Part shown: positions 18,839 through 28,608 of the stretch, one piece after another
Numbering within the stretch: the stretch's first letter is position 1
How the letters are laid out: every line of letters starts with the position of its first letter
Assembly (NCBI GenBank): GCA_026982315.1
Contig: JALSHI010000025.1
Span: 1 to 64,000, forward strand
Direction: 5' to 3'
Origin: Lysobacterales bacterium
GTDB taxonomy: Bacteria > Pseudomonadota > Gammaproteobacteria > Xanthomonadales > Marinicellaceae
DNA length: 64,000 nucleotides
Made by a program: the position numbers and the translations under genes
Notes under the pieces: model-generated
Seen by the model: the letters and a program-made list of their open reading frames with translations, nothing else
What the model was told of the DNA's origin: nothing
The model's database searches: none

Positions 18839-19705
18839 CTAGGTTTCTTGTTTGAGCAACTTGGCCAACAACGCTTTTTCCTGTGATGTGAAATCTGCAA
18901 GGCCAGGGTAGCGGGGCTGCATCTCTTGTAAATGACTGTGAATGATACGGGCAACGATTTTTCGCATGAGCTTTTTGTCGTCTGCGGGTATGGCGTACCA
19001 TGGCGAAGCGGTAGTGGAAGTGTGTTTCAGGGTTTCCCGGTAGGCGGCCTGGTATTCATCCCAGTAAAGGCTTTCGGCGTAATCGTTGATGCTGAATTTC
19101 CACTGCTTTTCCGGCTTGGCATAACGGTCAAGAAAACGCCGCAGTTGTTCCTGTCGCGAGACGTTCAGAAAAAACTTGATGACTTTTGTGCCATTGCGGT
19201 GCAAATGCGCCTCAAAGTCACAAATACTGGCATAGCGTTGTTGCCAGAAGTCATCAGGTAGAGGCCAGTCAAACCCTTGGCTTTTCAGCCAATGCGGGTG
19301 AACTCGTACCACCAGGGTTTCCTCGTAATGGCTACGGTTGAAAACGTGCACACGCCCTCGTTGAGGCGTGGCTTTGTGGCAGCGCCACAGAAAGTCATGG
19401 CGCAGTTCTTCGAGCGAGGGTTTTTTGAATGAAATGGTCGAGAAGCCGGCCGGATCGCAGTAACGAAACACCCGTTTGATGGTGCTATCCTTGCCAGCGG
19501 CATCCATGGCCTGAAAAACCACCAGCAGGGCACGTTTTTTTTCCGCCATCAGGGCTTCAGTCAGTTTGCCAATGGCTTTTTGGGTTTTTCTTAATTTCAG
19601 GTTTGCGCGGGTCGCCACGTCTTGCGCGTGTTGGACGGATGCGAAGGGTTGTGGGTTATCCGGTTCGATGACAAAGTGCTGGCGAATGTCGGTTATGGTT
19701 TGCAT
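18839..19705 (-). CDS. ppk2: Polyphosphate kinase 2 family protein
   Basis: A 288-residue kinase of the PPK2 family, which transfers phosphate between polyphosphate and nucleotides, usually making ATP or GTP from polyphosphate. The Walker A loop is MDAAGKDST (67-75) and the Walker B/lid region is NRSHYEE (123-129) followed by VVRVHP. The one-domain length fits the class that phosphorylates nucleoside mono- or diphosphates; the subclass is not certain from sequence. The ATG at 19705 has GGAAG about 10 nt upstream; an alternative start at 19738 has none. The PHA-system gene lies 26 nt downstream, so phosphate and carbon storage genes are paired here. Confidence 0.9.
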   Translation of the reverse strand: MQTITDIRQHFVIEPDNPQPFASVQHAQDVATRANLKLRKTQKAIGKLTEALMAEKKRALLVVFQAMDAAGKDSTIKRVFRYCDPAGFSTISFKKPSLEELRHDFLWRCHKATPQRGRVHVFNRSHYEETLVVRVHPHWLKSQGFDWPLPDDFWQQRYASICDFEAHLHRNGTKVIKFFLNVSRQEQLRRFLDRYAKPEKQWKFSINDYAESLYWDEYQAAYRETLKHTSTTASPWYAIPADDKKLMRKIVARIIHSHLQEMQPRYPGLADFTSQEKALLAKLLKQET

Positions 19706-19874
19706 GGGTTGTGGCTTCCAGAAAGGCTCGCAGTGCATTGTGCGTTATTTTTGTGGCGCTCTCAAGGGTGTGCGCTTTGAACTGGGAAAAATAACCGTCA
19801 TTGCTGTTGCTGCTGAGTGGCGTTTTGTGGCGATTCTCCACCCGGAGCTCAACGCGCTTCAGTGGAAAGACTAT

Positions 19875-19901
19875 AAAAAACCGGCGCGTGGCCGGTTTTT
19901 T
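19875..19901. terminator. Bidirectional-looking rho-independent terminator
   Basis: AAAAAACCGGC (19875-19885) pairs perfectly with GCCGGTTTTTT (19891-19901) around GCGTG. It lies 25 nt past the acnA stop codon on the minus strand and upstream of ppk2, so it should end acnA transcription and insulate ppk2. Confidence 0.85.
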
Positions 19902-19925
19902 ATGGCGGGTGCGGCAAGGCAGGTT

Positions 19926-22577
19926 TTAGGCTGCCAATTGCTTCAGCACATAGCGCAATATGCCGCCGTTTTTATAGTAGTGCCACTCCTTGGGTGTGTC
20001 GATGCGAACAGTGGCCTGAAAACTTTTCTGCTCACCTTTGTCGTTGGTGGCTGTCACAGTGACAGTTTTTGCCCCTTCTTGCAAACCTGTGATGTCATAG
20101 GTTTCATAACCGGTCAGACCATGGGTTTCGGCATTTTCGCTATCCATGAACTGCAGGGGCAATACGCCCATGCCCACCAGATTAGAACGGTGAATGCGCT
20201 CAAAGCTTTCGGCCAGAACAGCCTTGACCCCCAACAGGTTGGTGCCTTTGGCGGCCCAGTCACGGGAGGAGCCGGTGCCATATTCCTTGCCGGCGATTAC
20301 AACCAGGGGTTCTCCCCGTTGTTTGTATTCCATGGCGGCATCAAAGATGGGCATGATTTCTCCTTCAGGCAGCAACTTTGTCCAGCCGCCTTCCTTGCCG
20401 CCAGCCAGTTCATTTTTCAGGCGGATATTGGCGAAAGTGCCGCGCATCATGACTTCATGATTACCGCGCCGGGAACCATACGAGTTAAAATCTTTCGGTT
20501 CAACGCCTTTGGATTTCAGGTACTGGCCAGCAGGAGAGTCAGGCGCAATGGCGCCTGCCGGGGAAATGTGGTCTGTGGTTACCGAGTCGCCGAGTTTGGC
20601 CAGTACACGAGCGCCATGAATGTCTTTGATATTGCTTTCCGTACTGTCGATGCCTTCAAAAAATGGCGGACGGCGAATGTAGGTGGAGCTGTCTTTCCAG
20701 TCAAAACGCTCGCCACCTGATGTTTGAATGGCTTGCCAGTGCTTATCACCGGAGAAGATGTCCTCATAGCTGCGTTTGAACATGTTTTCGTCGATGGCTC
20801 CGGCAATGGTTTCCGCCACTTCGTGGGTGCTGGGCCAGATATCGCGCAAATAAACAGGATTTCCATTCTGGTCTGTGCCTAATGGTTCGTTCAGCAGGTC
20901 GTGATCCATGCTGCCAGCGATGGCGTAGGCAACCACCAGCGGCGGCGAGGCCAGATAGTTCATTTTGACATCCGGGTGGATGCGGCCTTCGAAATTGCGG
21001 TTGCCAGACAGTACCGAGGTGGCAACCAGGTCATTGTCGCGAATGGTTTGCGATAATGCCTCGTCAATGGGACCGGAATTACCAATGCAGGTGGTGCAGC
21101 CATAGCCGACCACATAAAAGCCCAGTTTTTCCAGGTCATCCAGTAATTGCGCTTTTTCCAGGTAGTTGGTGACCACTTTTGACCCGGGCGCCAGGGAAGT
21201 TTTCACCCAGGGTTTGACGGTGAGGCCTTTGTTGGCGGCATTGCGGGCTAACAGGCCAGCGGCCAGCATGACAGCCGGATTGGATGTGTTGGTGCAGGAG
21301 GTAATTGCGGCAATCACAATGTGCCCGTCTTGCATCTCATAGTCTTTTCCGGCCACCGGCGCGGATTTTTTCTCCGCACGGCCGGCGATTTTTTCGAAAT
21401 CGTGCCGAAACTGGGATTGTGCCTGGTCCAGTTCAATGCGATCCTGTGGCCGTTTGGGGCCGGAGATGCTGGGCTTGACTGAGCCCATGTCCAGTTCCAG
21501 CAGGGATGAGTAATCCGCCTGGCGGCTGTCGTCCCGCCATAAGCCCTGTGCTTTGGCGTAGTCTTCCACCAGCTTGATCTGGTTTTCCGGGCGGCCGGAG
21601 ATATCCAGATAACGCAGGGTTTCCTCGTCGATGGGGAATACACCAATGGTGGCGCCATATTCCGGGGCCATGTTGGCGATGGTGGCCCGGTCGGCCAGTG
21701 GCAGGTCTTTGAGTCCGTCGCCAAAGAATTCCACGAACTTGCCCACAACACCATGTTTGCGCAGCATTTCTACAATGGTTAATACCAGGTCAGTGGCGGT
21801 GACACCTTCAGGCAACTTGCCGGTTAGCTTGAAGCCCACGACTTCAGGAATCAGCATGGAGATGGGTTGGCCGAGCATGGCGGCTTCTGCTTCAATACCT
21901 CCAACACCCCAGCCCACAACGCCCAGGCCGTTAATCATGGTGGTGTGGCTGTCAGTGCCCACCAGGGTGTCGGGATAGGCCACCGGCTGGCCGTTTTTTT
22001 CACTGCCAAAAACGCCGCGAGCCAGATATTCCAGATTGACCTGGTGAACAATACCGCTTTCCGGCGGCACCACTTTGAAGTTATCGAAAGCGCCTTGGCC
22101 CCACTTGAGAAACTCATAGCGTTCCTGGTTGCGTTGGTATTCGCGCTCGGTATTGATGGCCAGAGATTGCGGGTTGCCGAAGCTGTCCACCTGGACTGAA
22201 TGGTCAATAACCAGTTCAGCCGGTGCCAGCGGATTGATTTGGCTGGTTTCTCCGCCGAGTTCCACCATGGCATCGCGCATGGCAGCCAGGTCAACCACGG
22301 CAGGCACACCGGTAAAGTCTTGCAACAACACGCGCGCCGGAGTAAAGGCAATTTCCCGGGATGGCTTGGCCTTGGGATCCCACTCGCAAATGGCCTGGAT
22401 GTCGTCCTCGGTAATGTCGACGCCATCCTGGTGGCGGATGATATTTTCCAGCAAGATCTTGATGCTGTAGGGAAGACGGTCAATGTCGTACTTTTTCTTC
22501 AGTGCGTCGAAACTGTAAATGGTGTAATCCGTTCCGGATGATGTGAGGGTTTTGCTGTATTTGGCCGCATCGCTCAT
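19926..22577 (-). CDS. acnA: Aconitate hydratase A
   Basis: Interconverts citrate and isocitrate in the TCA cycle with a [4Fe-4S] cluster. The 883-residue protein has the cluster cysteines in TSCTNTSNP and [11 protein letters not shown], the substrate block [20 protein letters not shown], and the mobile C-terminal domain with [19 protein letters not shown] and [13 protein letters not shown]. Length and the N-terminal start ([19 protein letters not shown]) are those of the AcnA/IRP1 type rather than AcnB. It has its own promoter (22655-22683) with an inverted repeat over the predicted transcription start, and a strong terminator 25 nt downstream. Confidence 0.97.
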   Translation of the reverse strand: MSDAAKYSKTLTSSGTDYTIYSFDALKKKYDIDRLPYSIKILLENIIRHQDGVDITEDDIQAICEWDPKAKPSREIAFTPARVLLQDFTGVPAVVDLAAMRDAMVELGGETSQINPLAPAELVIDHSVQVDSFGNPQSLAINTEREYQRNQERYEFLKWGQGAFDNFKVVPPESGIVHQVNLEYLARGVFGSEKNGQPVAYPDTLVGTDSHTTMINGLGVVGWGVGGIEAEAAMLGQPISMLIPEVVGFKLTGKLPEGVTATDLVLTIVEMLRKHGVVGKFVEFFGDGLKDLPLADRATIANMAPEYGATIGVFPIDEETLRYLDISGRPENQIKLVEDYAKAQGLWRDDSRQADYSSLLELDMGSVKPSISGPKRPQDRIELDQAQSQFRHDFEKIAGRAEKKSAPVAGKDYEMQDGHIVIAAITSCTNTSNPAVMLAAGLLARNAANKGLTVKPWVKTSLAPGSKVVTNYLEKAQLLDDLEKLGFYVVGYGCTTCIGNSGPIDEALSQTIRDNDLVATSVLSGNRNFEGRIHPDVKMNYLASPPLVVAYAIAGSMDHDLLNEPLGTDQNGNPVYLRDIWPSTHEVAETIAGAIDENMFKRSYEDIFSGDKHWQAIQTSGGERFDWKDSSTYIRRPPFFEGIDSTESNIKDIHGARVLAKLGDSVTTDHISPAGAIAPDSPAGQYLKSKGVEPKDFNSYGSRRGNHEVMMRGTFANIRLKNELAGGKEGGWTKLLPEGEIMPIFDAAMEYKQRGEPLVVIAGKEYGTGSSRDWAAKGTNLLGVKAVLAESFERIHRSNLVGMGVLPLQFMDSENAETHGLTGYETYDITGLQEGAKTVTVTATNDKGEQKSFQATVRIDTPKEWHYYKNGGILRYVLKQLAA

Positions 22578-22627
22578 GGTGGTTCCTCAATAATGTGATG
22601 TCAGGGTTGGCGGCGTATGGCGCATTG

Positions 22628-22683
22628 ACCGGCCGCAGATAAAATCAGGCCGGTATTATGCGGTTTTTTTAATGAATTGTCAC
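22628..22683 (-). promoter_or_regulatory. Predicted acnA promoter with inverted repeat at the start site
   Basis: On the minus strand, GTGACA (22683-22678) and CATAAT (22660-22655) are 17 nt apart. ACCGGCC and GGCCGGT (22628-22634 and 22648-22654 on the plus strand) form an inverted repeat right after the -10 box, about where transcription would begin, as an operator or 5' hairpin would. The rest of this 236-nt gap (to 22813) is clearly AT-rich and holds no gene. Confidence 0.5.
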
Positions 22684-22813
22684 TAGTCTTAGTAGTTTAG
22701 TGATGTCTAATATCTTTTAATATCAGTGTATTACGCAATCTTTTTAATGTAATAAAACATATTGTAACCAAACTTTTGTCCAGCGTTTGGAAGAACACGT
22801 GACAGAACGCGGT

Positions 22814-23479
22814 TTATGCGGCCCGTTGCAATCTGGCAGCGGTGTCGATGAGGGCCTTGCGTTTGAACAGGAGCTGCCACTGGCTGCCACCCAGTTGCTG
22901 CCACAACACGGCCGAGCGGATCCCGGCCAGCAATATTGCCCGGATTTTTTCGGTGATGGCCGGTTGCTTGAGATAAAAGGGCTTGCCAGACACCACAATT
23001 CGGGGCTGTAGCAGGCTTACTGTCTGGGTATAGGTGTTGGCGAGTTTTGCAATTACCGGCTCGGGAAAGTCATCATCGCCCTGGCGTAAGATTTTGGAGT
23101 CCAAAATGCCTTTCTGGATGGTGTGCAGGTAGTCCGGGCGTTTCATTAACTTGCGCTGCAAGGCCAGCAGCGTCAGGCTGTATTTCAGCACGTTGAGATA
23201 ATCTTCGTTACGGTCGAAAGCTTCTTGAAGGCTGCGCAGACCCAGCTGTAACCCTTGAGTGTCACCGCCATAGACATCCAGGGTGGTTTCTGGATTGATG
23301 ACATACAAGCTCTGTAAACTGGTGTCAAAGGCTTTGAAGTCGCTGACTGCGCCATTGTTAGCCAATTGATCGGCGAGGGTTGCGGCCTGAAAAACGCCCG
23401 CCAGGGCCAGTGTTCGTTCTTCCAGAGTGTGGCCGGAGTCTGCTTGGGTATGTTCGGACATGTTTTTTGTGTCAGTCAT
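22814..23479 (-). CDS. hflD: HflD family protein (high-frequency lysogenization protein)
   Basis: A 221-residue helical, membrane-associated protein homologous to E. coli HflD, known there for binding phage lambda CII and typically encoded beside mnmA and purB. Family features are [17 protein letters not shown] near the N-terminus and a conserved C-terminal helix ([17 protein letters not shown]). Its ATG overlaps the mnmA stop codon by 4 nt, the usual mnmA-hflD arrangement. Two in-frame ATGs (23479 and 23461) are possible; similarity starts after both. The cellular role outside phage biology is unclear, and purB does not follow here. Confidence 0.9.
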   Translation of the reverse strand: MTDTKNMSEHTQADSGHTLEERTLALAGVFQAATLADQLANNGAVSDFKAFDTSLQSLYVINPETTLDVYGGDTQGLQLGLRSLQEAFDRNEDYLNVLKYSLTLLALQRKLMKRPDYLHTIQKGILDSKILRQGDDDFPEPVIAKLANTYTQTVSLLQPRIVVSGKPFYLKQPAITEKIRAILLAGIRSAVLWQQLGGSQWQLLFKRKALIDTAARLQRAA

Positions 23480-24591
23480 CGTAGTTCACAGCGGGAATTG
23501 AGTCGTTCGGTGTCTTCAATAATGGCACCACCCAGGCATTCGTCTCCCAGATAAAAAACCACCGATTGCCCTGGCGTCACTGCCCGTTGTGGCAAGTCGA
23601 AAACCACTTCGATGCGATTATCGTCAATGTGAGTAATCACGCAGTCCTGGTCTGCCTGGCGATAACGTGTCTTGGCCTTGCAGCGAAAAGGCGCATCGGG
23701 GGGGCGGCCAGCAATCCAGCTGGGATGGGTTGCAGACAGTGTTCGGCTGTAAAGCCACCGGTGGTCGCCCTGAACGGCAATCAGGCGATTGGCTGTGTGA
23801 TCTTTTGCCGCCACAAACCAGGGCTTGTCCGGCCGATTTTTAACCCCGCCGATTCCCAGGCCGTGACGTTGTCCGATGGTGTAGTACATCAGGCCATTGT
23901 GTTGCCCGATAACGTCCCCGTCTTCGCTGACAATTTCTCCCGGATTCGGCGTTAAGTAGCGGCTTAAAAAGGCCTGGAATTTTTTTTCGCCAATAAAGCA
24001 GATGCCAGTCGAGTCTTTTTTGTTATGGACCGCCAATCCCAGGGCCTGGGCCTGGGCGCGAACCTGGGGTTTTTCCAGCTCACCCACAGGAAATTCGCTC
24101 ATGGCCAGTTGGGCTTGGCCAATTGTGTAAAGAAAATAACTTTGATCCTTGTTGTTGTCGCGGCCTTTTAGCAAACGAAAGCGACCGTCCTTGTGGTCTT
24201 TGCGGACATAGTGGCCAGTGGCGATTTTATCTGCGCCCAGATCGCGGGCATGGTCAATAAAGGTTTTGAACTTGATTTCCCGATTACAAAGGATATCGGG
24301 ATTGGGTGTGCGGCCGGCCTGATATTCCCGCAAGAAATCCTCAAAAACGAAATCCCAGTATTCGGCTGAAAAGTTACGCTTATGCAAGGGAATACCCAGG
24401 TGATCGGCCACGTGCTGGGCGTCCTGGGCATCCTGGGCGGCTGTGCAGACTTCGCTGGTGTCGTCTTCTTCCCAGTTTTTCATAAACAGGCCCTCTACGG
24501 TATGGCCCTGCTGATGTAACAAAGCGGCAGACACTGATGAGTCCACACCACCGGACATGCCGACCAGAATCTTTTTTCTGTCTTTAGGCAT
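23476..24591 (-). CDS. mnmA: tRNA-specific 2-thiouridylase MnmA
   Basis: Adds sulfur to uridine 34 of tRNAs for Lys, Glu and Gln, with ATP and sulfur relayed through persulfides. The P-loop is SGGVDSS (13-19). The two catalytic cysteines are C102 ([12 protein letters not shown]) and C198 ([10 protein letters not shown]), matching the E. coli enzyme. The 371-residue length is normal. I start it at the ATG at 24591, where similarity begins ([15 protein letters not shown]). It overlaps the end of nudJ by 8 nt and the start of hflD by 4 nt, so three genes appear coupled. Confidence 0.96.
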   Translation of the reverse strand: MPKDRKKILVGMSGGVDSSVSAALLHQQGHTVEGLFMKNWEEDDTSEVCTAAQDAQDAQHVADHLGIPLHKRNFSAEYWDFVFEDFLREYQAGRTPNPDILCNREIKFKTFIDHARDLGADKIATGHYVRKDHKDGRFRLLKGRDNNKDQSYFLYTIGQAQLAMSEFPVGELEKPQVRAQAQALGLAVHNKKDSTGICFIGEKKFQAFLSRYLTPNPGEIVSEDGDVIGQHNGLMYYTIGQRHGLGIGGVKNRPDKPWFVAAKDHTANRLIAVQGDHRWLYSRTLSATHPSWIAGRPPDAPFRCKAKTRYRQADQDCVITHIDDNRIEVVFDLPQRAVTPGQSVVFYLGDECLGGAIIEDTERLNSRCELR

Positions 24592-25057
24592 CGTAGTCAC
24601 TAAACAGCTCGAGGGGGAAACGTTTGCCTTTGATATAGTGGTCAATGTGGTGCAAGACAAGGGGCGAGCGCAAACGATGGGTGTTGGCGGCGACTTCATC
24701 CCGGCTCATCCAGATGGCGCGTACAATTCCTTCATCCAGTGTGCGATCGGGCTCGTGGCTTAGGGGAGAGCCGGCAAAGCAGGCGCGCACAAAGTGTGTG
24801 CCGCTGTTGGGGCTGGTCCATTGGGAAATTTCGATCACGTGGTCGATATTCACATGCCAGGCGGTTTCTTCCAGGGTTTCGCGAATGGCCGCGTCAACCA
24901 GTGTTTCACCGGCATTCAAGTGACCGGCAGGCTGGTTCAAAATCAGTTGGCCATGAATGTCTTCTTCCACCATCAGAAAGCGTCCGTCTTTTTCCACTAC
25001 TGTGGCAACTGTCACATGGGGCAGCCATAAACCTGTTTCGGTGCTTGCATCTGTCAT
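24584..25057 (-). CDS. nudJ: NUDIX hydrolase, NudJ-like
   Basis: A 157-residue hydrolase of nucleoside or thiamine-type diphosphates. The Nudix box is complete: it runs from GHLNAGETL through [11 protein letters not shown], giving the G-x5-E-x7-R-E-x2-E-E spacing. E. coli NudJ also precedes mnmA and acts on hydroxymethylpyrimidine pyrophosphate, so the order supports the name. The ATG at 25057 is preferred because GAG lies 8 nt upstream; an ATG at 25069 lacks a ribosome site. It overlaps mnmA by 8 nt. Confidence 0.9.
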   Translation of the reverse strand: MTDASTETGLWLPHVTVATVVEKDGRFLMVEEDIHGQLILNQPAGHLNAGETLVDAAIRETLEETAWHVNIDHVIEISQWTSPNSGTHFVRACFAGSPLSHEPDRTLDEGIVRAIWMSRDEVAANTHRLRSPLVLHHIDHYIKGKRFPLELFSDYDA

Positions 25058-25169
25058 GCGATGTCTCATTATCAGTCGAACCGGCCATTATAGCCGAAAC
25101 CGCAGGAGAGGGAAAAAGCGGCCAGCCGCCTAGGACGGTTTCAGGCTGTGGTGGGGAAAACGGCCGAGT

Positions 25170-26858
25170 TTAGCCAATAGCAATAGCGTGGTCCGGCACT
25201 TTTTTACCGAACAGCCACAGGCCCAGGCCCAGCACCAGAGCTGACAAGAGTAACGCCAGCCACACCGGCCAGCCAAAACTGACGGGAATAATCCCCAGGA
25301 ATATGGCCACGCTTCCGGCATACAGCGCATAGGGAATTTGGGTGCGGACGTGCTGGATATGGTCACAGCCTGAGGCCATGGAGGATAAAATGGTGGTGTC
25401 GGAAATCGGCGAACAATGATCTCCCCAGACGGCACCGGCGAGAATACTGGCAATGGCCACATACATTAAATACATGTGGGATGGGTCTGCCAGCCCCTGG
25501 GCTTGCATGACTGTCCACATTAATGGAACCAGCAACGGAATCAGTATACCCATGGCGCCCCAGCTGGAACCAGTGGCGAAAGCTGTGGCGGCAGCCAGCA
25601 GAAAAATCAGGGTTGGAATCCATTGGGCGGTGACCCGGCCACTGACCAGCGAGGCCAGAAAATCCTTGGTGTGCAGGGCGTCAGTGACTGCCGCCAAGGA
25701 CCAGGCCAAGATCAGAATAACCATGGCGATCAGCATGGATTTCATACCCTGATACCAGGCATCAACCACTTCTTCCAGGGTCAAAATGCCTTGAACCAGG
25801 CTTAACAGGGCGGCTGTCAGCATGCCCACCAGAGAACCCCATAACAGCGCCTTGTAGGCATCGGCATCGCCGATAATTTGTTGCAGGCTTTTTCCATCGC
25901 CATAGCCAGTGTGGTACAAGCCCAGCATCACCGTGATAATCAGTGCGGCGATGGGTAGCAGGGCATTGATGGCCCGCCGGGGCTTTCCTTCCTTGGGCGA
26001 GATTTCTTCCTGGGGGTGGTTAACCAGCCGGTTATCCTGCATTTTGCCTTGACGGGCCAGCAGTTCGGCTTGATACATGGGGCCAAAGTCCCGGCCGCTG
26101 GCGGCGACCAGAATGGTGAGCAGCAAGGCCAGGATGGGATAAAAACTGTAGGCAATGGTTTTCAGAAAAACCGAGTAACCGGACTGGGCGGGAAAATCCG
26201 TCAGGGGCGCAATGGCGTCGCCGATCAACCCGGACTCAAACCCTACCCAGGTGGTAATCAGGGCTATGGCGGCAATGGGCGCGGCGGTGGAATCGACAAA
26301 ATAGGCCAGTTTTTCCCGTGAAATACGTAACTTGTCAGTGACCGGACGCATGGTATTACCCACCACCAAGGTATTGGCATAGTCATCGAAAAAAATGGCC
26401 AGTCCCATGCCCACGGTGGCCAATGAAGCCCGGCGAACGCTGTTGGCCCATTTGATAATGTGGTTGACGATGCCCACCATGCCGCCATTGCGTGCAGTGA
26501 TGCCTACCATGCCGCCAATCATCAGGGAAAACAGGATCACGGTGGCGTGATCGCGATTGGCCAGCGCATCCACAGTGTATTTCTGGAAGCTTTCCAGAAT
26601 TGACCAGCCCAGCCCGGGTAGGGTCAGGCCGTTATGTATCCAGATACCAGCCACCAGGCCAATAAACAAGGCGGGAATCACATTGCGAAAAATCAGTGCG
26701 ATGACAATGGCCAGCAGAGGCGGCAATACAGACACCCAGGTGCCTTGCCAGGGAGAACTGGCCGTCGAGCTTTCCGCCGCCATGACCGGGGTGATAAGTA
26801 AAGCAGAGCAGACCAGGGCCAATAACAGGCGGGTCGGGTTTATCATTGGTTTTGTCAC
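25170..26858 (-). CDS. NhaC-family Na+/H+ antiporter
   Basis: A 562-residue polytopic inner-membrane protein of the NhaC (IT) family, which exchanges sodium, or sometimes an organic ion, for protons. Signatures include MIGGMVGITARNGGM, FFDDYANTLVVGNTMRP and GSSWGAMGILIPL near the C-terminal half. The N-terminus (VCSALLITPVMAAES) looks like a cleavable signal peptide, a trait seen in some family members. The ATG overlaps the murU stop by 4 nt, so it appears to be the last gene of the mod-amgK-murU chain. The ion specificity cannot be read from sequence. Confidence 0.87.
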   Translation of the reverse strand: MTKPMINPTRLLLALVCSALLITPVMAAESSTASSPWQGTWVSVLPPLLAIVIALIFRNVIPALFIGLVAGIWIHNGLTLPGLGWSILESFQKYTVDALANRDHATVILFSLMIGGMVGITARNGGMVGIVNHIIKWANSVRRASLATVGMGLAIFFDDYANTLVVGNTMRPVTDKLRISREKLAYFVDSTAAPIAAIALITTWVGFESGLIGDAIAPLTDFPAQSGYSVFLKTIAYSFYPILALLLTILVAASGRDFGPMYQAELLARQGKMQDNRLVNHPQEEISPKEGKPRRAINALLPIAALIITVMLGLYHTGYGDGKSLQQIIGDADAYKALLWGSLVGMLTAALLSLVQGILTLEEVVDAWYQGMKSMLIAMVILILAWSLAAVTDALHTKDFLASLVSGRVTAQWIPTLIFLLAAATAFATGSSWGAMGILIPLLVPLMWTVMQAQGLADPSHMYLMYVAIASILAGAVWGDHCSPISDTTILSSMASGCDHIQHVRTQIPYALYAGSVAIFLGIIPVSFGWPVWLALLLSALVLGLGLWLFGKKVPDHAIAIG

Positions 26859-27535
26859 GAATTACGCTCCTGGTTCAGATTGTGATTGGCTTGCAGCAAG
26901 CGTTCAACCGTACCAATGTCATACCATTTTCCACGGTGATGATGACCGCTTGCCCGTTTGGCGGCAATGGCCTGGTGGATCAGTGGCGCGATCGGCCACG
27001 TCCCCGGTTGGCTGTTGGCAAACAGGCGCGGGTGATAAATGCCGACACCACTGTAAGTGAGCGCCGGCTTTGTTGGTTGGCGCTCGTACAAGCGGCCATT
27101 GTGCAGATGAAAGTCGCCTGCAGGGTGATGCGGGGGATTGTTCACCATCACCAGGTGCAGCAAGTCATTTTCGGGTAACGTGATGGCGGAAAAATCGATA
27201 TCGTGCCATGTATCGCCGTTGACCACCAAAAAAGGGTCTTCACCCAGTAGCGGCAAGGCATTGAACATGCCGCCACCGGTTTCCAGAGGCTCATCGCCTT
27301 CGTGCGAGTAACGTAAGCGCACACCAAACTGTTTGCCATTACCCAATCGGTCGAAAATGTGTTGGGCCAACCAGGCGGTGTTAATCACAATATCCTGGAT
27401 GCCTGCGGCTGCCAGCCGTTGAATGTGGCGCTCGATCAGAGGCTGCTTGCCCACCTCCAGCAAAGGTTTGGGCTTGAACAAGGTTAGCGGGCGCATGCGT
27501 TCGCCCTTGCCAGCGGCCAGAATCAGTGCGCGCAT
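26855..27535 (-). CDS. murU: N-acetylmuramate alpha-1-phosphate uridylyltransferase
   Basis: Converts MurNAc-1-phosphate and UTP to UDP-MurNAc in the MurNAc recycling bypass known from Pseudomonas, which avoids the fosfomycin-sensitive MurA step. The nucleotidyltransferase signature LAAGKGERMRPLT and the KPKPLLEV block open the protein, and LVVNGDTWHD is the catalytic metal motif. The 226-residue length fits MurU rather than longer sugar-nucleotide synthases. It overlaps amgK by 13 nt, and AmgK makes its substrate, so the pair supports both assignments. The nhaC-like gene follows with a 4-nt overlap. Confidence 0.92.
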   Translation of the reverse strand: MRALILAAGKGERMRPLTLFKPKPLLEVGKQPLIERHIQRLAAAGIQDIVINTAWLAQHIFDRLGNGKQFGVRLRYSHEGDEPLETGGGMFNALPLLGEDPFLVVNGDTWHDIDFSAITLPENDLLHLVMVNNPPHHPAGDFHLHNGRLYERQPTKPALTYSGVGIYHPRLFANSQPGTWPIAPLIHQAIAAKRASGHHHRGKWYDIGTVERLLQANHNLNQERNS

Positions 27536-28608
27536 TGACGGGTAATGCGTGGGCGGCAGTTTTCCACAAGTGTGAGCAAATCATGAAGCTCCGGATAAGT
27601 CGGCGCCAGATCATGCAGATAGCTCAGGGTGCGGGGAATATCGCGCAGATAGCGGTTTTTGCCATCGCGGTAATTCAGCCGGCAAAAAATCCCCACGGCT
27701 TTTAAATGCCGTTGGGCGCCCATTAGATCAAACCAGCGCCGCCATTGGTCGGCATCAATGCTTTCGCCGTTGGCGGATTGCCACTGTTGCCGGTATTCCT
27801 CGCTCCAGCGATGAATATGCTCACTGGGCCATTTGATATAACAGTCTTTGAACAGGGAAACCAGATCATAGGTCACAGGCCCAATGACGGCATCCTGAAA
27901 GTCCAGCACGCCCGGATTGTTATCGCTGACAACCATCAGGTTGCGGCTGTGGTAATCGCGGTGAACAAAAACCCGGGGCTGCCCCAAGGCGTTTTCTGCG
28001 AGGCATGCAAAAACATCAGTCAGTACTTTTTCGTCGGCAGTTGAAAGGGAAGCGTCCAGGTGTTTGATTAAAAACCAGTCGCGAAACAGATGCATTTCTT
28101 CAAGCAGTTTTTCCCTGTCATAGACCGGCAAGCCGGTCGTGTCTGTGGCGGTTTGCATGCGCAACAAGGCAGCCAGGGCATCGCCGTACAGGCGCGCGAC
28201 TTCCGGATGTATGTTATCTTCGCAGGGTATTGACTCGACCACTTCATTCAAGGCTTGAAGATAGTCTTGATTGCCAAAATCTTCCAGCAATAAAAAGCCA
28301 TCAGTCAAATTCCGGGCCAGAATTCGGGGAACATGTACTCCGGCAGCCGTCAGTTTTTGCGCCACATGGCAAAAGGGACGGCAGTCTTCATGATCGGGGG
28401 GCGCGTCCATAAGAATATGGGATTGACCCTGGCGGTAAACCCGCCAGTAACTACGGAAGCTGGCATCGGCGGACACCGCTTGCAGGGAAAAGGTTGCATC
28501 GCCAAAGACTTCCCGTAGCCATTGCTTGGCCTGTTGCAGCCGGGGTGAAAAAACAGGCGTCGACGGGTCTGATGGTGAGTCGTCCGCCAGGGGCTTATTG
28601 GTGTTCAT
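27523..28608 (-). CDS. amgK: N-acetylmuramate/N-acetylglucosamine kinase
   Basis: A 361-residue kinase of the aminoglycoside-phosphotransferase fold that phosphorylates MurNAc (and GlcNAc) at the anomeric position, feeding MurU. The catalytic loop is VFVHRDYHSRNLMVV and the metal-binding motif is LDFQDAVIGP. The ATG at 28608 (MNTNKPLAD) is taken as the start. Longer reading-frame extension upstream lies inside modC and is not protein-like. It overlaps modC by 14 nt and murU by 13 nt, so it is embedded in a tightly coupled chain. Confidence 0.9.
   Translation of the reverse strand: MNTNKPLADDSPSDPSTPVFSPRLQQAKQWLREVFGDATFSLQAVSADASFRSYWRVYRQGQSHILMDAPPDHEDCRPFCHVAQKLTAAGVHVPRILARNLTDGFLLLEDFGNQDYLQALNEVVESIPCEDNIHPEVARLYGDALAALLRMQTATDTTGLPVYDREKLLEEMHLFRDWFLIKHLDASLSTADEKVLTDVFACLAENALGQPRVFVHRDYHSRNLMVVSDNNPGVLDFQDAVIGPVTYDLVSLFKDCYIKWPSEHIHRWSEEYRQQWQSANGESIDADQWRRWFDLMGAQRHLKAVGIFCRLNYRDGKNRYLRDIPRTLSYLHDLAPTYPELHDLLTLVENCRPRITRQCAH

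Noticed and set aside
19566-20720. 384-aa plus-strand reading frame
   Set aside because: Antisense to ppk2 and the end of acnA, crossing a terminator; no domain is recognisable.
22814-23479. HflD as evidence of a prophage
   Set aside because: hflD is a chromosomal gene coupled to mnmA; no integrase, capsid or lysis gene is near.
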